The position numbers and the translations under genes were made by a program. The notes under the pieces were generated by a model, which saw only the letters and a list, made by a program, of their open reading frames with translations, made no database searches and was not told the DNA's origin. Positions 1 to 8,880 of a stretch of 64,000 nt of DNA are shown here, one piece after another. Source of the DNA: JAXLYE01 sp046351595 (GTDB lineage: Bacteria; Myxococcota_A; Polyangia; Palsa-1104; JAEUJZ01); contig JAXLYE010000002.1 of NCBI GenBank assembly GCA_046351595.1, positions 930,001 to 994,000 on the forward strand, in the 5' to 3' direction. Position 1 is the stretch's first letter, and each line of letters begins with the position of its first letter.

Positions 1-553
1 TGTGCATCACGGACTTGGGCTAACTTAAATTTACACCACAGGACTTTCGTACAGCGGGGTCAGAAATGACGGCAGACACAGCCGGCTCACGGCTCGCTCC
101 CCAGGACGTTCAGGGCTTTTTGTTTTCTGCGCCGGTCGTGGTCCTTGCTCCGCAGTCGGGCGGGCCGCGACCGGGCAGCGGGGTCGGCGGCGGCATCGGG
201 CCGACCGGTCCGCACCCGCAGGGGCCCGGCCCCGCCGGCAAGCGCCCCGCCGGTCCGCCGGCCAGCCCGCCGCTGCCCAGCGAGGGCACCGAAGGGACCA
301 GCCGTCGACCGGTCGACCCCGGCGCTGGCAGCGAAGGCGGCCGCCGTCACCCCCGCCCGGGCCCCGGCCGGTCGCGCTGAAGGCCTGGCCCGACGCGCCC
401 TAACGCGGGCTGCAGGCAGCGGTAGACGCGATGGTGCGCACCGCGCATCCTTAGGATCGTCCTGGGATCGCCCTAGGATCGCCCTGGGATCGGGCGGGCT
501 TGAGCGCGTCCGACCCCGCGGGTCGCCAGCCCGTACACGCAAGGAGGATGAGG
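1..553. other. non-coding region ahead of the first gene
   Basis: No convincing gene is visible in this stretch. The open frames that cross it on both strands are Arg/Pro/Ala/Gly-rich translations of GC-rich DNA without recognisable domains, and none has a good ribosome binding site. The first 60 bases are markedly more AT-rich than the rest. The only structured element is an 11-bp tandem repeat near the right end, listed separately. Confidence 0.6.
452..495. repeat. four 11-bp tandem repeats
   Basis: Four consecutive copies of an 11-bp unit with consensus T(A/G)GGATCG(T/C)CC lie here, the last one truncated. The array ends about 60 bp before the start codon of the downstream peptidoglycan-binding gene. 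The period is close to one helical turn, so any protein bound to each unit would sit on one face of the DNA. A regulatory role is only an inference. Confidence 0.6.
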
Positions 554-829
554 ATGTCTGACGTACTCAAGAAGGGGTCCAAGGGGTCCGCGGTCGTCGA
601 GCTGCAGCAGGGCCTCCAGAGGCTCGGCTTTACCCTCGAGGCCGATGGGCAGTTCGGCGACATCACGCACAACATCGTGATCGCGCTGCAGACCATCTTC
701 GGCTACGACGTCGACGGGATGGCCGGGCCGGCGACGCAGAAGCTGGTCCAGACCCAGGTCGGCTACGGCTGGAACCTCGAGCGGGCGCGCAAGGGCGGCT
801 ACCCGCAGGGCGGCGCCGCGCAGGCCTAG
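554..829 (+). CDS. peptidoglycan-binding domain protein (PGBD_1-like)
   Basis: Small 91-residue protein consisting almost entirely of one peptidoglycan-binding domain of the PF01471 type. The segment KKGSKGSAVVELQQGLQRLG is followed by DGQFGDITH, VIALQ and DGMAGPATQKL, which is the usual three-helix layout. I chose the ATG at 554 because an AAGGAGG sequence lies 6 bp upstream; an in-frame ATG at 548 would abut that site. There is no signal peptide or membrane segment, so it is unclear how it would reach the cell wall. It may be cytoplasmic, or delivered by a non-Sec route. It stands alone, followed by a convergent phosphoesterase gene. The domain call is firm; the cellular role is unknown. 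Confidence 0.8.
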   Translation: MSDVLKKGSKGSAVVELQQGLQRLGFTLEADGQFGDITHNIVIALQTIFGYDVDGMAGPATQKLVQTQVGYGWNLERARKGGYPQGGAAQA

Positions 830-875
830 TCGGCAGGACCGACCGGCCAACCGGGCCGAGGGCCGGCCCGGCGGC

Positions 876-1901
876 TCAGGTCGAGCCGGTGCGCCCGAGG
901 GCCGGCCGGCTCGCGAAGGGGGCGGCCGGCCGCGCCTGCGGGTACAGCGGCACGAGCTCGCTGCCCGGCCGCAGGTCGTCGACGGTCAGGTAGGTGCCGC
1001 CCAGGTCCAGCTCGAGCAGCGTCTTGTGCTCGTCCTCCATGCCGAAGCTCGACGAGAGGATGAGCTGCTCGTAGCCGATGGCCTGGTAGCCGTCCGGGAT
1101 GACGGTGTGGCCGTAGACCAGGACCTGCGCCGACAGGGCCGCCAGCACCGCCTGGGCCTTGAACGGCGACAGCGTCTGCTGCCACAGCGACTGCGCCATG
1201 CGCTGCGCCGCCTGCCTGCGGCCATCGCTGCTGCCGAGGCTGTTGCCAGGACCGAGCCGCGACTCCAGGCGCCGCGCCGCCGCGCCGGTCGCGGACCACA
1301 GGCGGTAGTCGAGCGCCTCGAGATCCTCGGCGCCGCGCAGGTCGGCGGCGGGCGGGGCGTGGCTGAACAGGATGCCGCACGGCGCCAGCGCGCACAGCGG
1401 CAGCCCGCGCAAAAGCGTCGAGAGCTGCATGCTCGCCTCGATGCCCAGGCGCTGCTCAAGCGCCGCGACCTCGTCGGGGGCGAACAGCGCCGTGCGCGGG
1501 CCGCCGAGGTGTGCGTGCTCGTGGTTGCCGAGCAGCGCGTGCACCCGCCCGGGGTGGCGCTCGCACAAGAGCTGGTACGACAAGAGCAGCGCCGGCGACT
1601 CGTCGCGGTAGGGGCGGCCGCGCAGGTACGGGCTGGACGTCGTCGACCACAGGCTCGGCGGCAGGTACGGCCCGTGGATCAGATCGCCCAGGAACAACAG
1701 GTGCGCGTCCTCGCCGAGGCGGTCGCTGAGGCGCTCGAAGCGCTCGACGATGTTCAGGAAGTCGCGCAGGTTGCCGTGCAGGTCCGAGGCCACCAGCAGC
1801 CGCCCGCGCGACGGCAGCGACAGGAGTTTGGGCCGCGCGAGCGAGCCGTGCCTGGGCGCAGGCCGGTCCTTGTCCCTGTCCCTGTCCTGGTCCCTGTCCA
1901 T
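876..1901 (-). CDS. calcineurin-like metallophosphoesterase
   Basis: Carries the metal-binding motifs of the calcineurin-like phosphoesterase fold in the right order: SDLHGN, GDLIHG, GNHEH and, near the C-terminus, YGHTV. These residues coordinate a dinuclear metal centre that hydrolyses phosphomono- or diesters; the substrate cannot be told. The start is uncertain. The ATG used here begins a short Asp/Arg run encoded by an imperfect 6-bp repeat, and a longer in-frame start exists at 1982. Neither has a clear ribosome binding site, and the catalytic domain begins some 20 residues further in. No signal peptide is visible, so it is probably cytoplasmic. It converges on the peptidoglycan-binding gene and shows no obvious operon partner. 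Confidence 0.82.
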   Translation of the reverse strand: MDRDQDRDRDKDRPAPRHGSLARPKLLSLPSRGRLLVASDLHGNLRDFLNIVERFERLSDRLGEDAHLLFLGDLIHGPYLPPSLWSTTSSPYLRGRPYRDESPALLLSYQLLCERHPGRVHALLGNHEHAHLGGPRTALFAPDEVAALEQRLGIEASMQLSTLLRGLPLCALAPCGILFSHAPPAADLRGAEDLEALDYRLWSATGAAARRLESRLGPGNSLGSSDGRRQAAQRMAQSLWQQTLSPFKAQAVLAALSAQVLVYGHTVIPDGYQAIGYEQLILSSSFGMEDEHKTLLELDLGGTYLTVDDLRPGSELVPLYPQARPAAPFASRPALGRTGST

Positions 1902-2068
1902 GGCTCGTGCGGGCGGACGCGGTCCGCAGGCGGCGCCGGGCAGCCCGCGCGAGGGGCCAAGACAGCGGCGCCGGCCGATCATATCACGCCGACGTCGCGC
2001 TCCAGGCCGCCCGATGGGGCCGGCCAGTGGATCGACTGTGGCGTGCTGGGCGTGCGGGGCGTGCGGGC

Positions 2069-3565
2069 TCAGCCGGCCAGCGGCAGCGACAGGCGGAAGC
2101 GGGTGCGCGGCGGGCCGGACTCGATGAGCTCGACGCTGCCGCCGTGCTGCTCGGCGACGGCGGCGACGATCGCCAGGCCGAGGCCGCTGCCGCCGGTGTC
2201 GCGGCGGGTCGTGACGAAGCGCTGGAACAGGCGGCCGCGCACCTCGGGGGCGATGCCCGGCCCCTCGTTGACGACCTCGATCACCGCCTCCTTCTGCGCC
2301 TGCTTCGGGGCGTGCGGACCGTCGGAGAACAGGCGCACCAGGATCTGCGGCGGCGCCTCGGGCGCGCCCGGCGCTCTACCCCGTGCGTCCGGCTGCGGCG
2401 CCGCGAACGACAGCGCGTTGTCGAGCAGGTTGTCGAGCGCCCGCCGCAGCCAGGTGCCGTCGCCGCGGACGAGCACGCGGGCGTCGCGGCCGTCGCGCGG
2501 CTCGGGCAGCTCGAGGCAGATCGGCAGGCGCCGCCGCTCGGCGCGCCCGGCCAGGGCGTCCACCGACTGCCGCAAGAGCGCCACCAGATCGACCGACTCG
2601 TCGGCGACGCCGCGTGCCTGCAGGCGGGTCAGCATCAGCAGGTTGTTGACGATCGCCAGCATGCGCTCGGTCGCCTCGAGGATGCGGCCGACGAAGCGGC
2701 GCGCGACCTCGGGTTCTTCGAGCGCGCCGTCGGCCAGCACCTCGGCCGAGGCGCGGATCGCGGCCACCGGGTTCTTGAGCTCGTGCGACAGGTCCACGGC
2801 CAGGCGCTCGGCGAGCGGGCGGCCCTCGAGCTCGCGCCGCATCGACTCCAGCGCCGCGGTCAGCGTGCGCACCTCGCGGCCGTAGGGCTGCGGCAGCACC
2901 GCCTGGCGCTCGCCGTGCGCGATGCGCGAGGCCGCCAGCGTCAGGCGCTCGATCGGCTTGGCGATGGCGCGCCCGACGAGCGCCGCGGCCCCGGCGGTGC
3001 CGATCACCAGGAGCAGCGTCAGCACCGCGGCGCGCGCCGCGACCTCGCGCAGGATGGCGCGCAGCCCGAGCCCGGCGCGCACCACCTGCACCTCGCCCAG
3101 CACCCGCCCGGTCGCCGCCTCGCGCACCGCCGCGCTCCCGGCGATGCCCGAGACGGTCGCCGCACCGACGGCGAAGACGAGCCGGCCCGCGGTGTCGCGG
3201 ACCTCGACGCGCAGCGCCCCCGGCCGCACCTGGTCGAGCCGCATGCCGGCGAGCGCCTGCGTGCCGCGCGAAAGCGACTCGGCCGTCGCGACCAGGCGCG
3301 CCAGGATCTCGGCGTCCTCCTGCGCAACCTCGGCGAACAGGCGGGCCGCGCGCAGCTCCAGCCGCTGCACCGCGATGACCCCGAGCAGCGCCGCGAAGAT
3401 GCCCGAGACCGCGGCCATGGCGACGAAGACCTGCATGCGGATCGACAGCCCGCGGCGCAGGCTGCGGTACAGCCGGGACAGCACGAAGCCGAGGAAGACG
3501 AGCAGCGCCAGCGTCGACAGCACCGGCACCGCGGACCCGGCCGAGGCGGGCAGCGAGCGCTCCAT
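2069..3565 (-). CDS. membrane sensor histidine kinase, orphan
   Basis: About 498 residues. An N-terminal membrane helix, a second membrane segment around residues 45-65, a roughly 110-residue presumed sensor loop and a third membrane segment are followed by a HAMP-like stretch. The kinase core shows the H-box DLSHELKNP with the phospho-accepting His, the N-box LDNLLDNAL, a G1 box reading NEGPGI where most kinases have DxGxG, and an intact G2 box GGSGLGLAI. It should autophosphorylate and pass phosphate to a response regulator. No regulator gene is adjacent: the neighbours are a transferase gene and a phosphoesterase gene. A GTG start 6 codons upstream (3583) is possible; I prefer this ATG. 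The signal sensed is unknown. Confidence 0.88.
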   Translation of the reverse strand: MERSLPASAGSAVPVLSTLALLVFLGFVLSRLYRSLRRGLSIRMQVFVAMAAVSGIFAALLGVIAVQRLELRAARLFAEVAQEDAEILARLVATAESLSRGTQALAGMRLDQVRPGALRVEVRDTAGRLVFAVGAATVSGIAGSAAVREAATGRVLGEVQVVRAGLGLRAILREVAARAAVLTLLLVIGTAGAAALVGRAIAKPIERLTLAASRIAHGERQAVLPQPYGREVRTLTAALESMRRELEGRPLAERLAVDLSHELKNPVAAIRASAEVLADGALEEPEVARRFVGRILEATERMLAIVNNLLMLTRLQARGVADESVDLVALLRQSVDALAGRAERRRLPICLELPEPRDGRDARVLVRGDGTWLRRALDNLLDNALSFAAPQPDARGRAPGAPEAPPQILVRLFSDGPHAPKQAQKEAVIEVVNEGPGIAPEVRGRLFQRFVTTRRDTGGSGLGLAIVAAVAEQHGGSVELIESGPPRTRFRLSLPLAG

Positions 3566-3654
3566 GGCCGCAAGGTAGCGCACTCGCGGCGACGGCGGCG
3601 CGCCCGATGCGCGCCAGATACGTGTCCGATGCGCGGGAGCCGGCGCGAATGCGC

Positions 3655-3668
3655 TTTAATACGCCCGC
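3655..3668 (+). promoter_or_regulatory. candidate -10 element of a leaderless transcript
   Basis: TTTAAT (5 of 6 matches to the -10 consensus) ends 8 bp before the ATG of the next gene and sits in otherwise very GC-rich DNA. No Shine-Dalgarno sequence precedes the ATG. Transcription would therefore start at or within a base or two of the start codon. No good -35 hexamer is visible. Confidence 0.4.
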
Positions 3669-4418
3669 ATGCGCGACGTCTGCCTGGTGGTGTTCGCCAA
3701 GGCGCCGGTGCCCGGTGCGGTGAAGACGCGGCTCATCGGCGCCGCGCGGCCGGGGCTGCGCGCCGACGAGGCGGCGGCGCTGCACGCGGCGTTCGTGCGC
3801 GACGTCTGCGGGCGCGGTGCGGCGGCGGGCTTCGGGCGGCGGCGGCTCTACGTCGCGGGCGAGCTGGCGCACCCGCTGCTCGTCGAGGTCGCGGCCGCGG
3901 CGGGCTTCGAGCTGCGGCCGCAGGCGGGAGCGGATCTGGGCGCGCGCATGCACGCGGCCCTGGCGGCGGAGCTCGACTCCGGCGCGGCCGCCGTGCTCCT
4001 GGTCGGCACCGACTCGCCGACGCTGCCGCTCGGCTACCTGCGGCAGGCCGCGGTCTGGCTCGGCGGCGAGCCGCCCGCGGACGCGGTGCTCGGGCCGGCG
4101 CTCGACGGCGGCTATTACCTGATCGGGGTGCGGCGGGCGCTGCCCTCGCTGTTTGCGCCGGGCATCGCCTGGGGCACCGAGCAGGTGCTGCCCGAGACGC
4201 TGCGCCGGCTGTGCGCGCTCGGGCACCAGGGGCTCGCCGTGCGCCTCCTGCCGCCCTTTTACGACGTCGACACGCCGTCGGACCTGGCGCGGCTCGTGGC
4301 GGATTTATCGATGCTTCGCGGTGACCCATCGGAAAAACCGATGGGTGCGGACGTGCCGGCGACGCGGGCGGTGCTGCGCGCGCTCGGGCTGCTGGCAGCG
4401 CCCCCGGCCGCCCGCTGA
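3669..4418 (+). CDS. TIGR04282/DUF2064 glycosyltransferase-like protein
   Basis: 249 residues with the hallmark motifs of the DUF2064 (TIGR04282, rSAM/selenodomain-associated transferase 1) nucleotidyl/glycosyltransferase-like family. These are FAKAPVPGAVKTRL at the N-terminus, GTDSPTLP at about 117, GPALDGGYYLIG at about 140, and YDVDTPSDL near 200. The fold resembles GT-A sugar-nucleotide enzymes; the biochemical substrate of the family is not established. The final 40 residues are a low-complexity Ala/Pro extension beyond the usual domain end. It is divergent from the histidine kinase gene and stands alone. The stop codon is part of a 12-bp tandem repeat. Confidence 0.85.
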   Translation: MRDVCLVVFAKAPVPGAVKTRLIGAARPGLRADEAAALHAAFVRDVCGRGAAAGFGRRRLYVAGELAHPLLVEVAAAAGFELRPQAGADLGARMHAALAAELDSGAAAVLLVGTDSPTLPLGYLRQAAVWLGGEPPADAVLGPALDGGYYLIGVRRALPSLFAPGIAWGTEQVLPETLRRLCALGHQGLAVRLLPPFYDVDTPSDLARLVADLSMLRGDPSEKPMGADVPATRAVLRALGLLAAPPAAR

Positions 4419-4454
4419 GCCGCCCGCTGAGCCGCCCGCCGAGACGCCCGTCGA
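4407..4454. repeat. four 12-bp tandem repeats overlapping a stop codon
   Basis: Four consecutive 12-bp units close to GCCGCCCGCTGA lie between the DUF2064 gene and the convergent metalloprotease gene. The TGA that ends the DUF2064 gene is the last codon of unit 1, and unit 2 carries a second in-frame TGA. The array looks like recent slippage or unequal exchange at the gene end. Confidence 0.65.
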
Positions 4455-4466
4455 GCCTCCTCGGGG

Positions 4467-7163
4467 CTACTCGATGAGCTGGGCGCCCAGGACCTTGCCG
4501 ATGTGCGCCTGGAGCTCGACCGCGTGCGCCCGCGTATAGGGCTCGGCCGCCGCCAGATCCTTCTGCTTGCCGTCGAGCTTCTGCTTGAGCTCCGTGAGGT
4601 GCAGCCGCGCCAGCGCCCGCAGGTCGCCGCCCGGGCGCAGCGCGAAGCGGCCGAGCGCGTCGACGTAGACCCGCTGCAGCTCGCGCCGCTCCGCGCTCAC
4701 CGGGCGCAGCGGCCCGCTCATCAGCTCGATGAGCAGCGCCTGATCGAGCGCCTGCAGGAGCTCGGGCAGGGTCAGCGTCGCCTCCTTGCCGAAGCGCCGC
4801 TCGGCCTCGTACAGGTTGTCGATGCGCGAGTCGCGCAAGAGGGCGAGCAGCGCGCCGCGCCGCGCCCCGGTCACCAGGCCGAGCACCGGCGAGTCCGGCT
4901 CGATGCGCGAGGACGTGCCCCAGTGGCGCCAGCGGCTGCCGGCAAGGCGCGTCAGCACCTCGGGCGGCAGCGCCAGCGCGCGCTCGTCGAACAGCAGCTC
5001 GGTGATGAGCTGCAGCGCCTCCTGCTGCTTCTTGCGCGGCACCGGCTGCAGCGGCAGGCGGCCGTTCGGATCGCCGACGTGGTCGCGGGCGATGTAGCGG
5101 CCGCCGATGTAGCCGGGCAAGAGCGCCGCCGCGCTCAGGTACTGCTCGACGAGATCCTCGAGCGTCTCGCTCATCTCGTAGTACGTCGCGTTGTCGGTGA
5201 GCATGCGGCGCGGCAGCTCGCCGAACAGGGCGCGCACGATGCCGGTGCGCTCGCGCGCCCACTCCAGCGGGTCGCCGCCCAGGTCCCAGATGCGCACCGT
5301 CGGATCCAGCGCGGCGGCACCGTCCTCGTCGGTGGCATAGCTGTTCCCGGGCGAGGCGGCGAGGCGCGCCTGGCTCCTGGCGAAGCGCTCGTCGGGGTGG
5401 TAGCCAAAGCGGATGGTCCACAGGTCGCCGCGGCCGACGCGATCGCTGTAGTACAGAAAGTCCGGCGGGGCGGCGCCGCGCGGCAGGTTGAGCGCCGGGT
5501 ACTCCATCACCGAGCCGGTGAGCCCGTGCTCGCGCACCCAGGCCATGTCCGACAGCTTCTCGACCGGCGTCTCCGTCGAGGCCTTGAAGTTGTGGCGGAG
5601 GCCGAGCGTGTGCCCGACCTCGTGCATGGTGACCATCTTGATGAACTGCGCGAGCACCCGCTGCGGCATCGGATCCGACGGCAAGAGCGCGCCCGCCGAG
5701 ATCATCGAGGTGCGCAAGAGCGACTGCTGCGCCAGCAGCTCCATGCCCATCTCGGGGGCGTCGAGGCCGCTGTGCCACAGCTCGCGGGTGCCGGGCACGC
5801 CCTGCTCGAAGAAGGCGGCGCCGCGCGCCATCGCGATCGCCTGCGCCGAGGCGCCTGCCGACGGGGCCGCGCCCGGGCGATCGCCGAAGAACATGCGCCG
5901 GCGCTGCCGCACCCCGCGCAACAGGTCGCCGACGTTGAGGGTGATGCTGGCCGACAGGATCTCGCCGGTGCGCGGGTCGGTGATCGGCATGCCGATGCCG
6001 GTCGGCGCCTGGTCGCTGGCGTCCCAGTGGATGAGCGGGTAGCGCAGGTCCTCGGGGTCGACGCCGGGCGGCAGCACCTCGGCGCGGATGGCGTCCTTCC
6101 AGCCGGCGGCGGTGAAGGCGGGCTGCCAGGCGGCGACGGCCTCGAGGAGGTAGGGGCGGATCTCGCTCGGCGTCGCCGGGTCGATGTAGTAGACGATGGG
6201 GCGCTTGGGGATCTGCAGGCTGACGGCGCCGGGGCTGCCGCCGCTGCCGTCGTTGCCGGGGCTGCCGGCCGGGCCCGCGGACTCCAGGCGCCAGCGGTTG
6301 ATGTAGCGGACGAACAGCTCGGGATCGTCGCTGCTGAAGTCGCGCCGGGCGGTGACGAAGAAGCCGACGCGGTCGTCGGCCGGGCGCGGCTCCATCGGCT
6401 GCTCGGGCAGCTTGAGGAACTGGTACAGCACGGTCACGGGCACGAAGCGGTCGTCGGCGGTGGTGTAGAACGGCGTGCCGGTCGACGAGGCGTAGGTCAG
6501 CGTCGCGCGCACGTTGACGTTCTCGGGCAGGGCCTTGACCGACTCGAGGAAGCTGCGGTTCTCGGAGAACGACGGCTTGTCGCCGCTGCCGCCGCGCGCC
6601 GCCGACTTGACCGTCTGCGCGAGCTCGGCCAGGTCGCTGACGAACCACTTCTGCACGTCGACCACCACCGCGCCGTCGCGGCGCCGCGACTCGATCTTGG
6701 CCGACTCGAGCACCGAGTCGCCGTAGGCGCGATCGACGGCGGCCTGCAGCTCGCCGCGCGCGGTCATGCGCACCTGCTTCTGCATGAGGTACACGCGCTC
6801 GCCGTGGACCGCGAGGTGCACGGGCGCGGTCTTCAGCGTCATGCCGGTGAGCAGCGGCGCGACGCCGATGCCGCGGGCGATGCGGGCGTGCAGCAGGAAC
6901 TCCTTGCCGACGAGCTCCTTGGGCACGACGAGGTAGAGCTTGTCGCCCTTCTGGTGCAGCTCGAACAGGCCGCGGTGCGCGGTGGCGCCGGCGATCAGCT
7001 TGTCGAAGGGCTTGAGGTCGTCGTCGTCGCGATCCTTCTTCGCCGGCGCGGCGGCGGTCGGCCGCTTGATGCGCGGCGGCTCCGGCCGCGTGCTGTGGCA
7101 TCCGGCGGCGGTGGTGCCGAGCAGCGTGGTCACGAGCAGGAACGACAGCGTCTGCCTGAGCAT
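4467..7163 (-). CDS. zinc-dependent met-zincin lipoprotein (DUF5117/DUF4953 type)
   Basis: 898-residue exported protease-like protein. The N-terminus MLRQTLSFLLVTTLLG ends in a lipobox (TTAAGC), so the mature protein should be lipid-anchored. The catalytic motif HEVGHTLGLRHN near residue 515 supplies the zinc ligands of metzincins and is followed by SVMEYP, matching the Met-turn region of the DUF4953 met-zincin-like family. The upstream part, with KGDKLYLVVPKEL and repeated beta-rich segments, fits the DUF5118/DUF5117 layout normally found before this domain. Length is typical of the family. It is probably an envelope protease of unknown substrate. It is transcribed away from the carotenoid oxygenase gene, with a 234-bp shared upstream region. 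Confidence 0.87.
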   Translation of the reverse strand: MLRQTLSFLLVTTLLGTTAAGCHSTRPEPPRIKRPTAAAPAKKDRDDDDLKPFDKLIAGATAHRGLFELHQKGDKLYLVVPKELVGKEFLLHARIARGIGVAPLLTGMTLKTAPVHLAVHGERVYLMQKQVRMTARGELQAAVDRAYGDSVLESAKIESRRRDGAVVVDVQKWFVSDLAELAQTVKSAARGGSGDKPSFSENRSFLESVKALPENVNVRATLTYASSTGTPFYTTADDRFVPVTVLYQFLKLPEQPMEPRPADDRVGFFVTARRDFSSDDPELFVRYINRWRLESAGPAGSPGNDGSGGSPGAVSLQIPKRPIVYYIDPATPSEIRPYLLEAVAAWQPAFTAAGWKDAIRAEVLPPGVDPEDLRYPLIHWDASDQAPTGIGMPITDPRTGEILSASITLNVGDLLRGVRQRRRMFFGDRPGAAPSAGASAQAIAMARGAAFFEQGVPGTRELWHSGLDAPEMGMELLAQQSLLRTSMISAGALLPSDPMPQRVLAQFIKMVTMHEVGHTLGLRHNFKASTETPVEKLSDMAWVREHGLTGSVMEYPALNLPRGAAPPDFLYYSDRVGRGDLWTIRFGYHPDERFARSQARLAASPGNSYATDEDGAAALDPTVRIWDLGGDPLEWARERTGIVRALFGELPRRMLTDNATYYEMSETLEDLVEQYLSAAALLPGYIGGRYIARDHVGDPNGRLPLQPVPRKKQQEALQLITELLFDERALALPPEVLTRLAGSRWRHWGTSSRIEPDSPVLGLVTGARRGALLALLRDSRIDNLYEAERRFGKEATLTLPELLQALDQALLIELMSGPLRPVSAERRELQRVYVDALGRFALRPGGDLRALARLHLTELKQKLDGKQKDLAAAEPYTRAHAVELQAHIGKVLGAQLIE

Positions 7164-7397
7164 GAACGTCTCCGAGAGGCCAGAGTCCCCCGATCGGCCG
7201 AGGGCCGCGCCCTGCGCAGCGCCTCTTCTCCAGTGAACTTGCCCCTAGCTCAGCCGAGCCGAGTGGAGGCAAGCTGATCCCACCGGCAATTAAACCTGAT
7301 TTGAGGTCGGTTGGACTACGGGAATGCCTGAACTCCGTCGAGAAATGCCGATCTGGACCCGATCGCACCGCGCCCCGGCCGATTAAGGAGCTCCCCC

Positions 7398-8873
7398 ATG
7401 ACTGCGACCGCCGCGTTTGCTGGCTCCCACCCCTACCTGTCCGGGCCGTACGCGCCCGTCACCGAGGAGGTCACCGCCACGGCGCTGCCCGTCGTCGGTG
7501 AGCTGCCGCGGGACCTGGGCGGCGTGTTCGTGCGCAACAGCTCGAACCCGCGCTTCGCGCCGCGCGGCCGCTACCACTGGTTCGACGGCGACGGCATGCT
7601 GCAGGCGGTCGGCATCGAGGACGGCGTCGCCAGCTACCGCAACCGCTACATCCGGACCAAGGCCTTCCAGGCCGAGACCGAGGCCGGCTGCTCGCTGTGG
7701 AGCGGCGTCACCGAGCGCCCGGACTTCACCAACCCGCGCGGCCCGTTCAAGGACTCGGCCAACACCGACGTCGTCTTCCACGCCGGGAAGCTGCTGGCGC
7801 TGTGGTGGCTCGGCGGCGAGCCGTACGCCATCCGCCTGCCCGACCTCGAGACGCTCGGCACCGAGCGCTTCGGCGGCAAGGTCCGGACCGTGTCGGCCCA
7901 CCCCAAGGTCGACATGCGCACCGGCGAGATGATGTTCTTCGACTACAAGCCGATGCCGCCGTACCTGACCTACGGCGTCGTCGCCAGCGACGGCACGCTG
8001 CGCCACTTCACCGAGATCGACCTGCCCGGCCCGCGGCTGCAGCACGACATGGCGATCACCGAGCGCTACAGCCTCGTCTTCGACATGTCGCTGATGTGGG
8101 ATCCGGAGCTGCTCAAGCAGGGCAAGACGCGCGTGCGCTTCTTCCGCGATCGGCCCTCGCGCATCGGCGTGCTGCCGCGCTACGGCCGCGGCGACGAGGT
8201 CCGTTGGTTCTCGTGCGAACCGTTCTACATGTACCACACGATCAACGCCTGGGAGGAAGGCGACGAGGTGGTGCTGATCGGCTGCCGCATCGAGCACCCG
8301 CTGGCCGACGACCCCGCGAACCCGGCGCCGCCCGACGGACGGCCGGTGCCGACCATCGGCTTCCTGCGCCTGGCGCCGCGGCTGTGGCAGTGGCGCCTGA
8401 ACCTCGTCACCGGCGCCGTGAAGGAGCAGGCGCTCGACGATCGGCCGATCGAGTTCCCGCGCATGGACAACCGCGCGCTCGGCTACAAGAGCCGCTACGC
8501 CTACGCGCCGCACGTCGCCGCGCACGAGACCATCCTGTTCGACGGCGTGATCAAGTACGACCACGACACCGGCGCGAGCAGCCGCTACATGTTCCCGGCC
8601 GGCACCTTCTGCGGCGAGACCACGTTCGCGCCTCGCCAGGGCGCCACGAGCGAGGACGACGGCTACGTGCTGACCTACACCATCGAGGCCGCGACCGGCC
8701 GCTCGGAGCTCGCGATCTTCGACGCCAAGGAGCTGTCGTCGCAGCCTGCGGGGAGGCCCGAGGGCCGCGGGCCGATCGCGCGCGTGCAGCTGCCGGTGCG
8801 CGCGCCCTTCGGCTACCACACGTGGTGGGTGCCGGCGTCCGACGTGCGCTCGCAGCGCGCGGGCGCGGCCTAG
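7398..8873 (+). CDS. carotenoid oxygenase (RPE65/CCD family)
   Basis: 491 residues of the carotenoid cleavage dioxygenase family, non-haem Fe(II) enzymes that split a double bond in a carotenoid or similar polyene. The four iron-ligand histidines can be placed in AHPKVD (about 168), LQHDM (about 215), MYHTIN (about 279) and GYHTWW (about 473). The N-terminal GVFVRNSSNPRF and HWFDGDGM signatures are also present. An AAGGAG sequence 8 bp before the ATG supports this start. There is no signal peptide, so it is cytoplasmic or peripherally membrane-bound. The next gene follows after 7 bp on the same strand, suggesting co-transcription. A CrtI-type desaturase and a P450 lie some 35 kb away. The exact substrate cannot be inferred. 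Confidence 0.93.
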   Translation: MTATAAFAGSHPYLSGPYAPVTEEVTATALPVVGELPRDLGGVFVRNSSNPRFAPRGRYHWFDGDGMLQAVGIEDGVASYRNRYIRTKAFQAETEAGCSLWSGVTERPDFTNPRGPFKDSANTDVVFHAGKLLALWWLGGEPYAIRLPDLETLGTERFGGKVRTVSAHPKVDMRTGEMMFFDYKPMPPYLTYGVVASDGTLRHFTEIDLPGPRLQHDMAITERYSLVFDMSLMWDPELLKQGKTRVRFFRDRPSRIGVLPRYGRGDEVRWFSCEPFYMYHTINAWEEGDEVVLIGCRIEHPLADDPANPAPPDGRPVPTIGFLRLAPRLWQWRLNLVTGAVKEQALDDRPIEFPRMDNRALGYKSRYAYAPHVAAHETILFDGVIKYDHDTGASSRYMFPAGTFCGETTFAPRQGATSEDDGYVLTYTIEAATGRSELAIFDAKELSSQPAGRPEGRGPIARVQLPVRAPFGYHTWWVPASDVRSQRAGAA

Positions 8874-8880
8874 GCGCCCC

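Noticed and set aside
66..380. Possible 104-residue gene at the left edge
   Set aside because: No ribosome binding site, no domain, Pro/Gly/Arg-rich composition, and open frames on both strands over the same DNA.
3733..7368. 1,211-codon minus-strand frame and a 924-codon plus-strand frame across the metalloprotease gene
   Set aside because: Only the 4467-7163 minus-strand frame carries a lipobox and the HExxH zinc motif. The others are Arg/Ala-rich shadows.
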